Of a stretch of 64,000 bases of DNA, positions 32,450 to 40,403 are shown piece after piece. The notes beneath the pieces were generated by a model, which was not told where the DNA came from, ran no database searches, and was given only the letters and a program-made list of their open reading frames with translations. How positions within the stretch are numbered: the first letter of the stretch is position 1; each line of letters begins with the position of its first letter. This DNA is from Streptomyces asoensis (GTDB taxonomy: Bacteria > Actinomycetota > Actinomycetes > Streptomycetales > Streptomycetaceae), in assembly GCF_016860545.1 (NCBI RefSeq), contig NZ_BNEB01000003.1:1488001-1552000 (forward strand). Reading direction: 5' to 3'. A program made the position numbers and the translations under genes.

Positions 32450-32772
32450 TCCTTCGTTACCCACTTTCGGGTGACGGGTCGCCGCGCGGTGGGGTGGCGC
32501 GACGTGGCGCCCGGGCCGTACACCCCAACTCCCACAAGGGCTCAAGATACGTAACAGGCGTCAACCTGGACACCTGCCGCTTGAATGGACGTTACAGCCG
32601 AGAGTCACAGAGATATGGACAACAAGTAACACAGGCCATGTTTCCCTCTCATCTCCCGCACTCCGTGGACAAAGTGTGTGTGCGGCCAGCCGACCGCACC
32701 TTCACACCGCACCGGAACCGCGGCGGGCACGAAACCGCCGCGGCAAGGTGCTCGCACCACCAGGGGAATTCT
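32450..32772 (+). other. Long untranslated upstream region of the lamin-tail protein gene
   Basis: About 320 bases without a gene. The part 32540-32640 is less GC-rich and includes possible promoter elements, but I cannot fix the transcription start. The last ~130 bases before the start codon would be a long leader. I looked for known cell-wall-gene riboswitch motifs such as ydaO and did not see one. Confidence 0.4.
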
Positions 32773-33291
32773 TTGTCCACTGCCGCTTCCGCCACCGCCC
32801 GCCGCCTGACCGCCGCCGCCCTCACGGCCGGCGCCATCGTCGGGGCCGTGGCCCTGCCGGCGTCCGCCGCCGACCACCGTCCGGACAACCGCCGTCCCGA
32901 GGTGAAGATCAGCGACGTCCAGTACGACGCCCCGGGACGTGACGACCGCTCCCGGAGGTCGCTGAACGAGGAGTGGGTCGAGCTCACCAACACCACGCGC
33001 CGCAGCATCAACCTCGACGGCTGGACCCTCCGCAACGAGGACGGCCGTACCTACACCTTCCGCCACTTCCGTCTCGACGGCCGCGCCACGGTCCGCGTCC
33101 ACACCGGTGAGGGCCGCGACACCCGTCGTGACCTCTTCCAGGACCGCAACCGCGAGGTCTGGGACAACCGCTCCGACACGGCCACCCTGCGCAACGACCG
33201 CGGCCGCTTCATCGACGACGAGTCCTGGGACCGCAACCGTCACCACCACGGCGGCGGCCACCACGGTGGCGGCCACCACCACAACCACTGA
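32773..33291 (+). CDS. Secreted lamin-tail-domain protein with His-rich tail
   Basis: A 172-residue exported protein with a signal peptide (ARRLTAAALTAGAIVGAVAL, cleavage near PASA-AD) and a lamin tail domain (VKISDVQYDAPG, NEEWVELTNTTRRSINLDGW, YTFRHFRLDGRATVRVHTG, DTATLRNDRG). The end is a His/Gly stretch (about eleven His in the last 20 residues) that could bind metal ions. Extracellular lamin-tail domains in bacteria occur in surface proteins and nucleases; no catalytic domain is present here. TTG 32773 is taken as start because AGGGGAA lies 4 bases upstream and a proper signal peptide follows. Confidence 0.85.
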   Translation: MSTAASATARRLTAAALTAGAIVGAVALPASAADHRPDNRRPEVKISDVQYDAPGRDDRSRRSLNEEWVELTNTTRRSINLDGWTLRNEDGRTYTFRHFRLDGRATVRVHTGEGRDTRRDLFQDRNREVWDNRSDTATLRNDRGRFIDDESWDRNRHHHGGGHHGGGHHHNH

Positions 33292-33309
33292 GCGACGCAT
33301 ACCCACACC

Positions 33310-33341
33310 GCGCGCCCGGACCTGCGAAGGTCCGGGCGCGC
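33310..33341. terminator. Bidirectional terminator hairpin
   Basis: A perfect 14-bp stem (GCGCGCCCGGACCT / AGGTCCGGGCGCGC) with the tetraloop GCGA lies between the converging lamin-tail and response-regulator genes. Confidence 0.85.
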
Positions 33342-33381
33342 CCGCGCGTGCGGACCGTGCGCGCCGCGTCGCCGACCGCCC

Positions 33382-34041
33382 TCAGGCGAGGCGCCGCAGG
33401 TCCTCCAGGTAGCGCAGCACCGCCGCGACCCGCCGGTCCACCTGGTCCGTCGGTGACAGGTCGAGCTTGGCGAAGATGCTGCGGATGTGCTTGTGGACGG
33501 CGCCGTCGGTGACGACGAGCCGCCCGGCGATGGCGGAGTTGCCGAGCCCCTCGGCCATCAGCGCGAGCACGTCGCGTTCCCGGGGACTGAGCCGCTCCAG
33601 CCGGGTGTCCTGACGCGAGCGGGTGAACAACTGGGCGACGACCTCCGGGTCGACGGCGGTGCCGCCCGCCGCCACCCGGTGCAGCGCGTCGAGGAACTCC
33701 TCCACCCGCCCCACGCGCTCCTTGAGCAGATACCCGAGCCCGCTCACCCCGCCGCCGAGCAGTTCGGTCGCGAAGCTCTGCTCGACGTACGCCGACAGCA
33801 CGAGCACGGCCAGGTCCGGCCGCCGGCGCCGCGCCTCGACCGCCGCGACGATCCCCTCGTCGGTGTGGGTCGGCGGCATCCGCACGTCCAGGATGGCGAC
33901 GTCCGGCTCATGGGCGTCGACGGCCGCCAGCGCCCCGTCGGCGGTGTCCGCCGTTGCCACCACGTCGAGACCCTCCGCGCGCAGCAGCAGGGCGAGCCCC
34001 TCCCGCAGCAGGGGGTCGTCCTCGGCGATCACGATCCGCAT
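33382..34041 (-). CDS. NarL/LuxR-type response regulator
   Basis: A 219-residue two-component regulator. The receiver has the acidic pair EDD near residues 7-9, the phospho-acceptor Asp in VAILDVRMPP (about residue 53) and the Lys in GYLLKER. The C-terminal LuxR helix-turn-helix is LSPRERDVLALMAEGLGNSA plus VHKHIRSIFAKLDL. Start ATG 34039-34041 with GGAG 7 bases upstream begins exactly with MRIVIAEDDP; a GTG four codons upstream is less likely. One base separates it from the sensor kinase stop. The divergent ABC operon is the probable target. Confidence 0.94.
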   Translation of the reverse strand: MRIVIAEDDPLLREGLALLLRAEGLDVVATADTADGALAAVDAHEPDVAILDVRMPPTHTDEGIVAAVEARRRRPDLAVLVLSAYVEQSFATELLGGGVSGLGYLLKERVGRVEEFLDALHRVAAGGTAVDPEVVAQLFTRSRQDTRLERLSPRERDVLALMAEGLGNSAIAGRLVVTDGAVHKHIRSIFAKLDLSPTDQVDRRVAAVLRYLEDLRRLA

Positions 34042-34042
34042 G

Positions 34043-35401
34043 TCACGCTCCACAGGGAAGGTCCGCGCTCAGGACGGTCGGGCCGCCGGGCGGGCTGGTC
34101 AGGGTGAGGCTGCCGTCGTGGGCCGCGACCCGGCGCCGGATGCCGGACAGCCCGGTGCCGCCGGCCTCCTCGGCACCGCCCCGGCCGTCGTCCTCGACGC
34201 TCAGCAGCAGGCGCCGGCCGTCACCGCGGACCGTGACGACGGCCTGCCCGGCGCCGCTGTGCTTGGCGATGTTGGTCAGGGCCTCGGCGATGACGAAGTA
34301 GGCGGTGGTCTCGACCGACGCGGCACAGCGTCCGGGCACGTCCACGTCGATCCGGCAGGGCACCGCGCAGTCCGCGGCCAGCCCCGAGAGCGCGCCCGCC
34401 AGTCCCCGGTCGGCCAGCACCGGCGGCAGGATCCCGCGCGCCACCGTGCGCAGTTCGGCCAGCGCCTGTTCGGCGGCGGACTGGGCGCGTTCGAGGAGTT
34501 CGTCGGCACCGGCCGGATCCCGGGCCACCATGCGGCGCGCCGCCCCGACCAGCACGGTCACCGACACGAGCCGGTTCTGGGCGCCGTCGTGCAGGGAGCG
34601 TTCGATGCGGCGCAGTTCGGTCGCGTGGGCGTCGAGCGCGGCGGCGCGGGTGGCGGTGAGTTCGGCGATCCGCAGCGACAGGTCCGCGTCCGGTCCGGCC
34701 GCGAGGAGCAGGCGTCCGGGCCGGGCCTGCGCCCGCGCCATACCGGGCGCCAGCCCCACGATGATGGCGCTCCAGCCCACGCCCAGCAGCGCCACGGCGA
34801 GGGCGTCGGGCCAGGAGTGCGCGCTGCCGATGGCGACGGACGTGGCGGTCGCGCCGTCCGGCAGGAGCTTCCAGTACAGCGGGAACGTGCTGTCACGCAC
34901 GGCGAAGACCGGGAGGAGGACGCCGAGCAGTCCGAGCGGGAGGCCCAGGGTGGCGTGCCGGACCAGCCAGCGCAGCTCCCGGCGGGTGGTCGGATCGACG
35001 AGCGCGGTCCGCAGCCCGGTGGGCGGGGGCCGCGGCGCGACCACCTCGGGACCCCAGCGGGCGAGCCGCCCGCGTTCCCGGCGGGCCAGGGCGTGCAGGG
35101 CGCGCAGCGGCAGGGGTGCCATGAGCAGCCCCACCCCGGCGAGGCCCGCCACGGCGGTGACCGCCAGCCACAGCAGCAGGAGCAGCGCGAGCAGGGCCGT
35201 CCTGAGTCCGGACGAGAGCTGGGAGATCGCGGACCCGGCGGCCCCCAGGGCCCGCCCGACGGCCTCCCCGACACTCTCGCCCGGCTCCGTGCCCTGCTTC
35301 TCGCCCGGCGGGGTGCCGTCGGTCCGGATGTCGCCGGTCCGGATGCCGTCGGTGCGGATGTTGTCCGGGCGGTCGGCCGCCGTGTTCCGCCGGATGCCCA
35401 T
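34043..35401 (-). CDS. Sensor histidine kinase (NarL-type, HisKA_3)
   Basis: A 452-residue membrane kinase. It has a charged N-terminal stretch with repeated IRTDG-type units, two pairs of hydrophobic helices (LLALLLLLWLAVTAVAGLAG; LGLPLGLLGVLLPVFAV; later ALLGVGWSAIIVGLAPG) flanking a putative sensor domain, a HisKA_3 dimerisation region with the phospho-His in ERSLHDGAQNRLVS, and a HATPase domain (EALTNIAKHS, VEDDGRGG, GLSGIRRRVAA). The set suits the LiaS/DesK-like group. Start ATG 35399-35401 follows GGAGGG. It likely senses membrane or cell-wall stress, since the divergent operon encodes a MacB/FtsX-type transporter. Confidence 0.93.
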   Translation of the reverse strand: MGIRRNTAADRPDNIRTDGIRTGDIRTDGTPPGEKQGTEPGESVGEAVGRALGAAGSAISQLSSGLRTALLALLLLLWLAVTAVAGLAGVGLLMAPLPLRALHALARRERGRLARWGPEVVAPRPPPTGLRTALVDPTTRRELRWLVRHATLGLPLGLLGVLLPVFAVRDSTFPLYWKLLPDGATATSVAIGSAHSWPDALAVALLGVGWSAIIVGLAPGMARAQARPGRLLLAAGPDADLSLRIAELTATRAAALDAHATELRRIERSLHDGAQNRLVSVTVLVGAARRMVARDPAGADELLERAQSAAEQALAELRTVARGILPPVLADRGLAGALSGLAADCAVPCRIDVDVPGRCAASVETTAYFVIAEALTNIAKHSGAGQAVVTVRGDGRRLLLSVEDDGRGGAEEAGGTGLSGIRRRVAAHDGSLTLTSPPGGPTVLSADLPCGA

Positions 35402-35547
35402 CCCGCCCTCCTTCTCCGCCGCCCGCGTGTGCGTCCGCCGTCCCGCGCGTCGGCCCGCTCGCCGTGGCCGTTGCCCCGGCGGGCCGAGCCGGTGGCGGAC
35501 GGCCGGTGACCGGCGGGGCGGCCGTGGGCCGGTTCGCGAACGACCTT

Positions 35548-35603
35548 ATGACGCGGGCCTGTTCGGCGTCATGCGCGGGCCGGGAGAGTACAGCCTGCTG
35601 TAC
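35548..35603 (+). promoter_or_regulatory. Two inverted repeats upstream of the ABC transporter operon
   Basis: ATGACGC-N11-GCGTCAT (35548-35572) and GTACAG-CCTG-CTGTAC (35588-35603) are perfect dyads. The second ends about 50 bases before the likely -10 box, a suitable place for activation by the divergent response regulator. Confidence 0.5.
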
Positions 35604-35650
35604 CCCGGACCGGGCGGACTGCGGGATCGGCGGCGGGGGGTGCCGCTCCC

Positions 35651-35656
35651 TAGCGT
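35651..35656 (+). promoter_or_regulatory. -10 box of the ABC transporter operon
   Basis: TAGCGT lies 47 bases before the first start codon; the -35 region (near 35628) is weak, as expected of an activated promoter. Confidence 0.45.
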
Positions 35657-35702
35657 CGGTGACGACAGCGAGAACGCCACAGGACACCGGGAGAGGGCCC
35701 CC

Positions 35703-35912
35703 ATGACGAACACGACGACCACCGGTCCGGACCGCCTGACCCGTGGGGAGATCGCCCGCACGCTCCTGTGGTCCGTGGTGGTGATCAGCGCGGTCGCCAA
35801 CATGGCGGCCTCCTTCGGCGGTGCCGACACCTGGGTGCACCTGGTCTGCGGCGCGGTCACCGTGCTGGGCGCGGGCACCCTCGTCGTGCGCAACCTGCGG
35901 GGCCGTCGGTGA
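35703..35912 (+). CDS. Small two-helix membrane protein of the ABC operon
   Basis: A 69-residue protein with two hydrophobic helices (ARTLLWSVVVISAVANMAAS and HLVCGAVTVLGAGTLVVRNL) joined by FGGADTW. Start ATG 35703 follows GAGAGGG. The stop overlaps the GTG of the ATPase gene (GTGA), so translation is coupled. It may be an accessory subunit or a sensor for the transporter; I do not recognise a named family. Confidence 0.8.
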   Translation: MTNTTTTGPDRLTRGEIARTLLWSVVVISAVANMAASFGGADTWVHLVCGAVTVLGAGTLVVRNLRGRR

Positions 35913-36658
35913 ACGCGGACACCGCCGCCGTCCGGGGCGCCGCGCCGGCCATCGCCCTGGACGGCGTCAGCAAGGCGTACCCGGGAGGTGTACGCGCCCT
36001 CGACGACGTGTCGTTGACCGTGGAACACGGCACGTTCCTCGCCGTGATGGGACCTTCGGGCTCCGGCAAGAGCACGCTGATGCACTGTGCCGCCGGGCTG
36101 GACGCCCCCACGTCGGGCCGTGTCCGCATCGACGGCCGGGAGATCACCGGCCTGAACGAGACCCGCCGCACCGAACTGCGCCGTGAGCACGTCGGCTTCG
36201 TGTTCCAGGCCTACAACCTGATCCCCTCCCTCAGCGTCGAGGACAACATCACGCTGCCGCTGCGGCTGGCGGGACGCGCCCCGGACCGTGACTGGATGCG
36301 CACCCTGGTGGAGCGGGTCGGGCTCACCGCCCGGCTGTCCCACCGCCCGGCCGAGCTCTCCGGAGGTCAGCAGCAACGAGCGGCCGTCGTGCGCGCGTTG
36401 GTGGCCAGACCGGCCGTGGTCTTCGCGGACGAGCCGACCGGCGCGCTCGATCTGCGCAGCGCCCACGAGGTGCTCGACCTGCTGCGCGACCTGGTCGCCG
36501 ATCTGCGCCAGACGGTGGTCATGGTCACCCACGACCCGGCGGCCGCGGCCCGCGCGCACCAGGTGCTGGTGATGGCCGACGGCCGGGTGGTCGAGTCGCT
36601 CAAGGCCCCGACCGCCCCCGAACTCGCGGGCCGTCTCGTCGCGTTGGGAGGGGTCTGA
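35909..36658 (+). CDS. ABC transporter ATP-binding protein (MacB/LolD type)
   Basis: A 249-residue ABC ATPase: Walker A GPSGSGKST, Q-loop in FVFQAYNLIPSLSV, signature LSGGQQQR, Walker B VVFADEPTGALD and switch His VMVTHDP. The YNLIPSLSVEDNI segment is the hallmark of MacB/LolD-type ATPases that pair with FtsX-fold permeases. The GTG start overlaps the previous stop, and the permease gene starts three bases after the stop. It should drive export or extraction at the membrane, such as peptide antibiotic detoxification. Confidence 0.93.
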   Translation: MNADTAAVRGAAPAIALDGVSKAYPGGVRALDDVSLTVEHGTFLAVMGPSGSGKSTLMHCAAGLDAPTSGRVRIDGREITGLNETRRTELRREHVGFVFQAYNLIPSLSVEDNITLPLRLAGRAPDRDWMRTLVERVGLTARLSHRPAELSGGQQQRAAVVRALVARPAVVFADEPTGALDLRSAHEVLDLLRDLVADLRQTVVMVTHDPAAAARAHQVLVMADGRVVESLKAPTAPELAGRLVALGGV

Positions 36659-36661
36659 GCC

Positions 36662-39322
36662 ATGTTCCGTACTGCGACAAGGATGGCGGGGCACCGGATC
36701 ACCGCGCTGATCGCCGTGGCCTGCGCGGTCCTCGGAGGTGCGGCGCTGGTCACCGCCACCGGTGTGCTCGCCGAGTCCGGACTGCGCTCCCGGCTGCCCG
36801 CCGGGCGGCTCGCCGGCGCGGACGTCGTGATCGCGGCCGACCAGGAGTTCCGCGCGCCCGGTGAACTGCCGACGGCCCTGGTGGAACGCCGCCGGATCCC
36901 GTCCCGGCTGGTCGGCGAGCTGGCCGGGCTGCCGGGCGTCACCGCGGCGGTCGGCGACATCAGCTTCCCCGCCGCCCTGCTCGACTCCCGCGGGCGGGTC
37001 GTAGCGGCCGGGGACCCGCGGGTCGCGGGCCACGGCTGGTCCTCGACCCGGCTGGCCGGGACGGCGGGCGCGCACGTCGACGGCAGCGCACCGGCCGGTG
37101 CCGGCGAGGTCGCCGTGGACCGTGCCACCGCGGCCGCGGCCGGGATCGCGAAGGGCGACAGCGTGCGGGTCGTCGTCGACGGACGCCCCGCCGCCCCCTA
37201 CCGCGTCTCGGCGCTGATCGGCGCGCCGGGCGCTCAGGACCGGGCGACCCGGGGCGTCTACTTCGCCGACCCGACGGCCGCCCGGCTCTCCGGCCGCGAC
37301 GGCGCCGACGACACCGGCCGCACCGGCCGCGCCGACGACACCGGCCGCGCCGGAGTCGCAGGTGGCGCCGATGTCTCCGGGGCCGCACCCGGCTCCGGCG
37401 GGGCGGACTCCGCCGGGGGCGCGCGTGCCGGGACCGTGGACCTGGTGGGGCTGCGCACCGAGCCCGGTGCCGAGGGGCGCGTCGCCGCCGAGGTCCGCGC
37501 GAGACTGGCGGGCACCGGGCTGCTGACCGTCACCGGAGCCGATCGCGGCGACACGGCCGAACCCGGCGCGGGAGCCTCCCGCTCTCTGCTGGTCCTCCTC
37601 GCCGGGTCGCTCTCCGGGATCGTCCTGCTGATCACCGGGTTCGTGACGGCGAGCGCGCTGGCCGTGTCGATCGCCGGACAGCGCCGGGACCTGGCGCTGA
37701 TGCGGGCCGTCGGCGCCACCCCCGGACAGATCCGCCGGCTGGCTGCCGCCCAGTCCACCGTCGTCGCCGCCGTGGCCGTGGTGCCGGGCGCGGGCCTCGG
37801 CTACCTCCTCGCCGGGCAGTTCCGGCGGCTGCTCGCGGACCGCGGGGTGGTGCCGCCCGGACTCCCCCTGACGTTCAGCCCCTTGCCGGCGCTCGCGGCC
37901 GTCCTCCTGCTGGGTCTGACCGTGCAGGTGTCGGCCCGCTGCTCGGCCTGGCGGACCTCGCGGATGCCGGCCACGGAAGCCGTCGCGGAATCGCGCAGCG
38001 AACCGCGCGACCCGTCGCGGGCCCGCACCCGCGCGGGGATCGTGGTCGTCGTCGCCGCCACCGCCATGTCGGCTCTCCCGCTCTTCTCCCGCACGCTCGT
38101 CGGCGCGACGGCCACGTCCGTCGCGGGCATCGTCGGGGCGATCGGCCTGGCGTTGGCCGGCCCCGCCCTGGTCCGGGGCATCGGCGGCGCGGCGGCGCGG
38201 GCGACGCGGTCGGGCTCCTCCGCGCCCACCTGGCTGGCGACGGCCAACCTCCGCGCCTACGCCCTGCGCAACGCGGGGATCGTCAGCACCCTCGCCATGG
38301 CGGTCGTGTTCGTGCTGACGTACACCTTCACCCAGACCACCGTCCTCGCCGCCACCGACCGCGACACCCGCGCAGGCACCCTCGCCGAGCAGCGGCTCAC
38401 CGCGCCCGGCCTGGGCGGACTGCCCACCGGGACCCTCGCCGCCGTGCGCCGGACCCCCGGTGTGTCGGCCGCCGCCCCGGTCGGCACGACCACCGTGGTG
38501 TGGCAGTACCGGCAGTTCGGGGACACCGTGAGCGAGCCGGGCTCCGCGACGATCCTCACCCCGGACGCCTCGGACGTCCTCGACCTCGACGTCAGGGCCG
38601 GCGCGCTGGACCGGCTCACCGGCGCCACCGTCGCCGTCAGCGACGAGGCCGCCCGCACGCGCTCCGCGGGCGTGGGCCGCCGGATCAGCCTGGTCCTCGG
38701 CGACGGCACCCGGACCGAGGCGACCGTCGTCGCCGTGTACGAACGCGGCCTCGGCTTCGGCCCGGTGGTGCTCTCCGGCGACCTGGCGGCCGGACACACC
38801 ACCACGCGGCTCGACCAGTCCCTCCTCGTCCGCACGGACGGCACGAGGGCGGCCGGGCAGCACCTCGCGGCGTTCGCCGCCTCCCGTCCGGGCCTGGTGC
38901 TCGCGCCGGCGGAGCCGCCGTCCACCGGCGGTCTGCGCGACGCCCCGCCCGAGGTGTGGATCAACCTGGTCACCATCGTCGTCCTGCTCGTCTACCTCCT
39001 GCTGAGCATCGCCAACAAGCTCGTCGCGGCCACCGCCCAGCGCCGTACCGAACTGGCCGCCCTGCGGCTCAACGGCACCACACCGCGGCAGATCCGCGCG
39101 ATGATGCGCCGCGAGGCCGCGATGACGGCCGCCACCGCGCTCGTCACCGCCCTGCTGCTCTCCGCGCCGCCCCTCGCCCTCCTGGGCCAGGGCTTCCTGG
39201 GCCGCCCCTGGCCGGCCGGACCGGCCTGGCTGCTGCCGGGCCTCGCGGCCCTGGTCACCGTCACCGCCTTCGTCACCGTCGAACTCCCCACCCGGCGGAC
39301 CCTGCGCACGCCACCGGTCTGA
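36662..39322 (+). CDS. ABC transporter permease with two FtsX domains
   Basis: An 886-residue membrane protein. The first helix (ITALIAVACAVLGGAALVTA) leads to a large outside domain, then an FtsX domain (LAGSLSGIVLLITGFVTASA, RRDLALMRAVGATPGQIRRL, VTVQVSAR-like end). A second outside domain precedes a second FtsX domain (VYLLLSIANKLVAATAQRRT, LAALRLNGTTPRQIRAMMRR). This duplicated form is common in actinobacterial MacB-like exporters regulated by NarL-type systems. An acidic/Gly insert with repeated DDTGR(T/A)GR units lies at about residues 215-240. Start ATG 36662 has GGAGGGG upstream. Confidence 0.92.
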   Translation: MFRTATRMAGHRITALIAVACAVLGGAALVTATGVLAESGLRSRLPAGRLAGADVVIAADQEFRAPGELPTALVERRRIPSRLVGELAGLPGVTAAVGDISFPAALLDSRGRVVAAGDPRVAGHGWSSTRLAGTAGAHVDGSAPAGAGEVAVDRATAAAAGIAKGDSVRVVVDGRPAAPYRVSALIGAPGAQDRATRGVYFADPTAARLSGRDGADDTGRTGRADDTGRAGVAGGADVSGAAPGSGGADSAGGARAGTVDLVGLRTEPGAEGRVAAEVRARLAGTGLLTVTGADRGDTAEPGAGASRSLLVLLAGSLSGIVLLITGFVTASALAVSIAGQRRDLALMRAVGATPGQIRRLAAAQSTVVAAVAVVPGAGLGYLLAGQFRRLLADRGVVPPGLPLTFSPLPALAAVLLLGLTVQVSARCSAWRTSRMPATEAVAESRSEPRDPSRARTRAGIVVVVAATAMSALPLFSRTLVGATATSVAGIVGAIGLALAGPALVRGIGGAAARATRSGSSAPTWLATANLRAYALRNAGIVSTLAMAVVFVLTYTFTQTTVLAATDRDTRAGTLAEQRLTAPGLGGLPTGTLAAVRRTPGVSAAAPVGTTTVVWQYRQFGDTVSEPGSATILTPDASDVLDLDVRAGALDRLTGATVAVSDEAARTRSAGVGRRISLVLGDGTRTEATVVAVYERGLGFGPVVLSGDLAAGHTTTRLDQSLLVRTDGTRAAGQHLAAFAASRPGLVLAPAEPPSTGGLRDAPPEVWINLVTIVVLLVYLLLSIANKLVAATAQRRTELAALRLNGTTPRQIRAMMRREAAMTAATALVTALLLSAPPLALLGQGFLGRPWPAGPAWLLPGLAALVTVTAFVTVELPTRRTLRTPPV

Positions 39323-39353
39323 CGGCGGGTGCCGTACGGCGGTCCGCGCGCCG

Positions 39354-40301
39354 CTACCGGGGGGTCCCCGAGCGGAAGGTCCGGCGGTAGGTGTCCGGCG
39401 GCACGCCGACCGTGCGGTTGAAGTGCCGGCGCAGGGTGGTGGCGGTGCCCATGCCGGTGGCCGCGGCGACGGCGTCCACCACTTCGTCGGTGGTCTCCAG
39501 CAACTCCTGCGCCCGCCGGATCCGTTGGGTCAGCAGCCAGCGCAGCGGAGTGGTGCCGGTCACCGCCCTGAAGTGGCGGCCCAGATGGCGCGAGCTCATC
39601 CCGGCCTGCCGGGCCAGGTCCTCCACGGTGAGCGGCCGGTCGAGGCGTTCGATCGCCCAGGGCAGGAGCGCGCCGAGCGGGTGGTCGTCGCGCGCGGGCA
39701 CCGGCGCGGCGACGAACTGGGCCTGGCCCCCGGCCCGGTGCGGCGGTACGACCAGCCGGCGGGCGACCGCGTTGGCGACCGACGAGCCGTGGTCGAGGCG
39801 GACCAGGTGCAGGCACAGGTCCATGGCGGCGGCCTTGCCCGCCGAGGTCAGCACACGGCCCTCGTCCACGTAGAGCACGTCCGGGTCCACCGCCACCCGC
39901 GGGTGACGGGCCGCCAGCACGTCGGTGTGCGCCCAGTGCGTGGTGGCGCGCCGGCCGTCCAGCAGACCGGCGGCGGCCAGCACGAAGGCACCCGTGCACA
40001 GCGAGGCCACCCGCGCCCCCGCCTCGTGGGCCGCCCGGACCGCGTCGACGAGAGGGGCGGGCGGTTCCACGTCGACGTCCGCCCAGCCGGGGACGATCAC
40101 GGTGCGGGCCTCCCGCAGGCGGTCGAGCCCCCGGTCGGGCTCCAGCAGGAACCGGCCGACCCGCAGGGCCCCCGTCCCGCAGATCTCCACGTCGTACCAG
40201 GGGACGGTCACACCGGCCGGAGCCGCGCCGAACACCTCGTACGCCATGGACAGTTCGAAGTGCAGCATCCCCTCGGTGAGGGCCAGCGCGACATCAGCCA
40301 T
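39354..40301 (-). CDS. GlxA-type AraC family regulator
   Basis: A 315-residue regulator. The N-terminal DJ-1/PfpI-like domain includes the nucleophile-elbow-like SLCTGAFVLAAAGLLDGRRA and THWAHTD; the C-terminal AraC domain has two helix-turn-helices (LTVEDLARQAGMSSRHLGRH and AAATGMGTATTLRRHF). This is the GlxA layout, with actinomycete members regulating stress or catabolic genes. Start ATG 40299-40301 begins MADVALALTEG. No ribosome-binding site is seen, and TACAGT seven bases upstream suggests a leaderless transcript. The start lies at one arm of a 35-bp inverted repeat. Confidence 0.92.
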   Translation of the reverse strand: MADVALALTEGMLHFELSMAYEVFGAAPAGVTVPWYDVEICGTGALRVGRFLLEPDRGLDRLREARTVIVPGWADVDVEPPAPLVDAVRAAHEAGARVASLCTGAFVLAAAGLLDGRRATTHWAHTDVLAARHPRVAVDPDVLYVDEGRVLTSAGKAAAMDLCLHLVRLDHGSSVANAVARRLVVPPHRAGGQAQFVAAPVPARDDHPLGALLPWAIERLDRPLTVEDLARQAGMSSRHLGRHFRAVTGTTPLRWLLTQRIRRAQELLETTDEVVDAVAAATGMGTATTLRRHFNRTVGVPPDTYRRTFRSGTPR

Positions 40302-40335
40302 GTCCGGAACTGTACGGGGTACGTCGTTCCGGACA
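40301..40335. promoter_or_regulatory. 35-bp inverted repeat at the AraC-type gene promoter
   Basis: TGTCCGGAAC (40301-40310) and GTTCCGGACA (40326-40335) are perfect 10-bp arms separated by 15 bases. The likely -10 box of the regulator gene (TACAGT on the minus strand, 40309-40314) sits in the first arm, and the divergent dehydrogenase-like gene begins 68 bases to the right, so this is probably the regulator's own operator. Confidence 0.6.
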
Positions 40336-40403
40336 CTCACGCCGAGGCGCCCGCTCTTGCCAGGCTGTCCCCGTCAGGAAGCCGACCGGTACGGGGGAGC
40401 GCC

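Noticed and set aside
32450..32772. Possible riboswitch in the long leader of the lamin-tail protein gene
   Set aside because: I looked for the ydaO-type (cyclic di-AMP) motif common upstream of Streptomyces wall genes and could not recognise its conserved parts.
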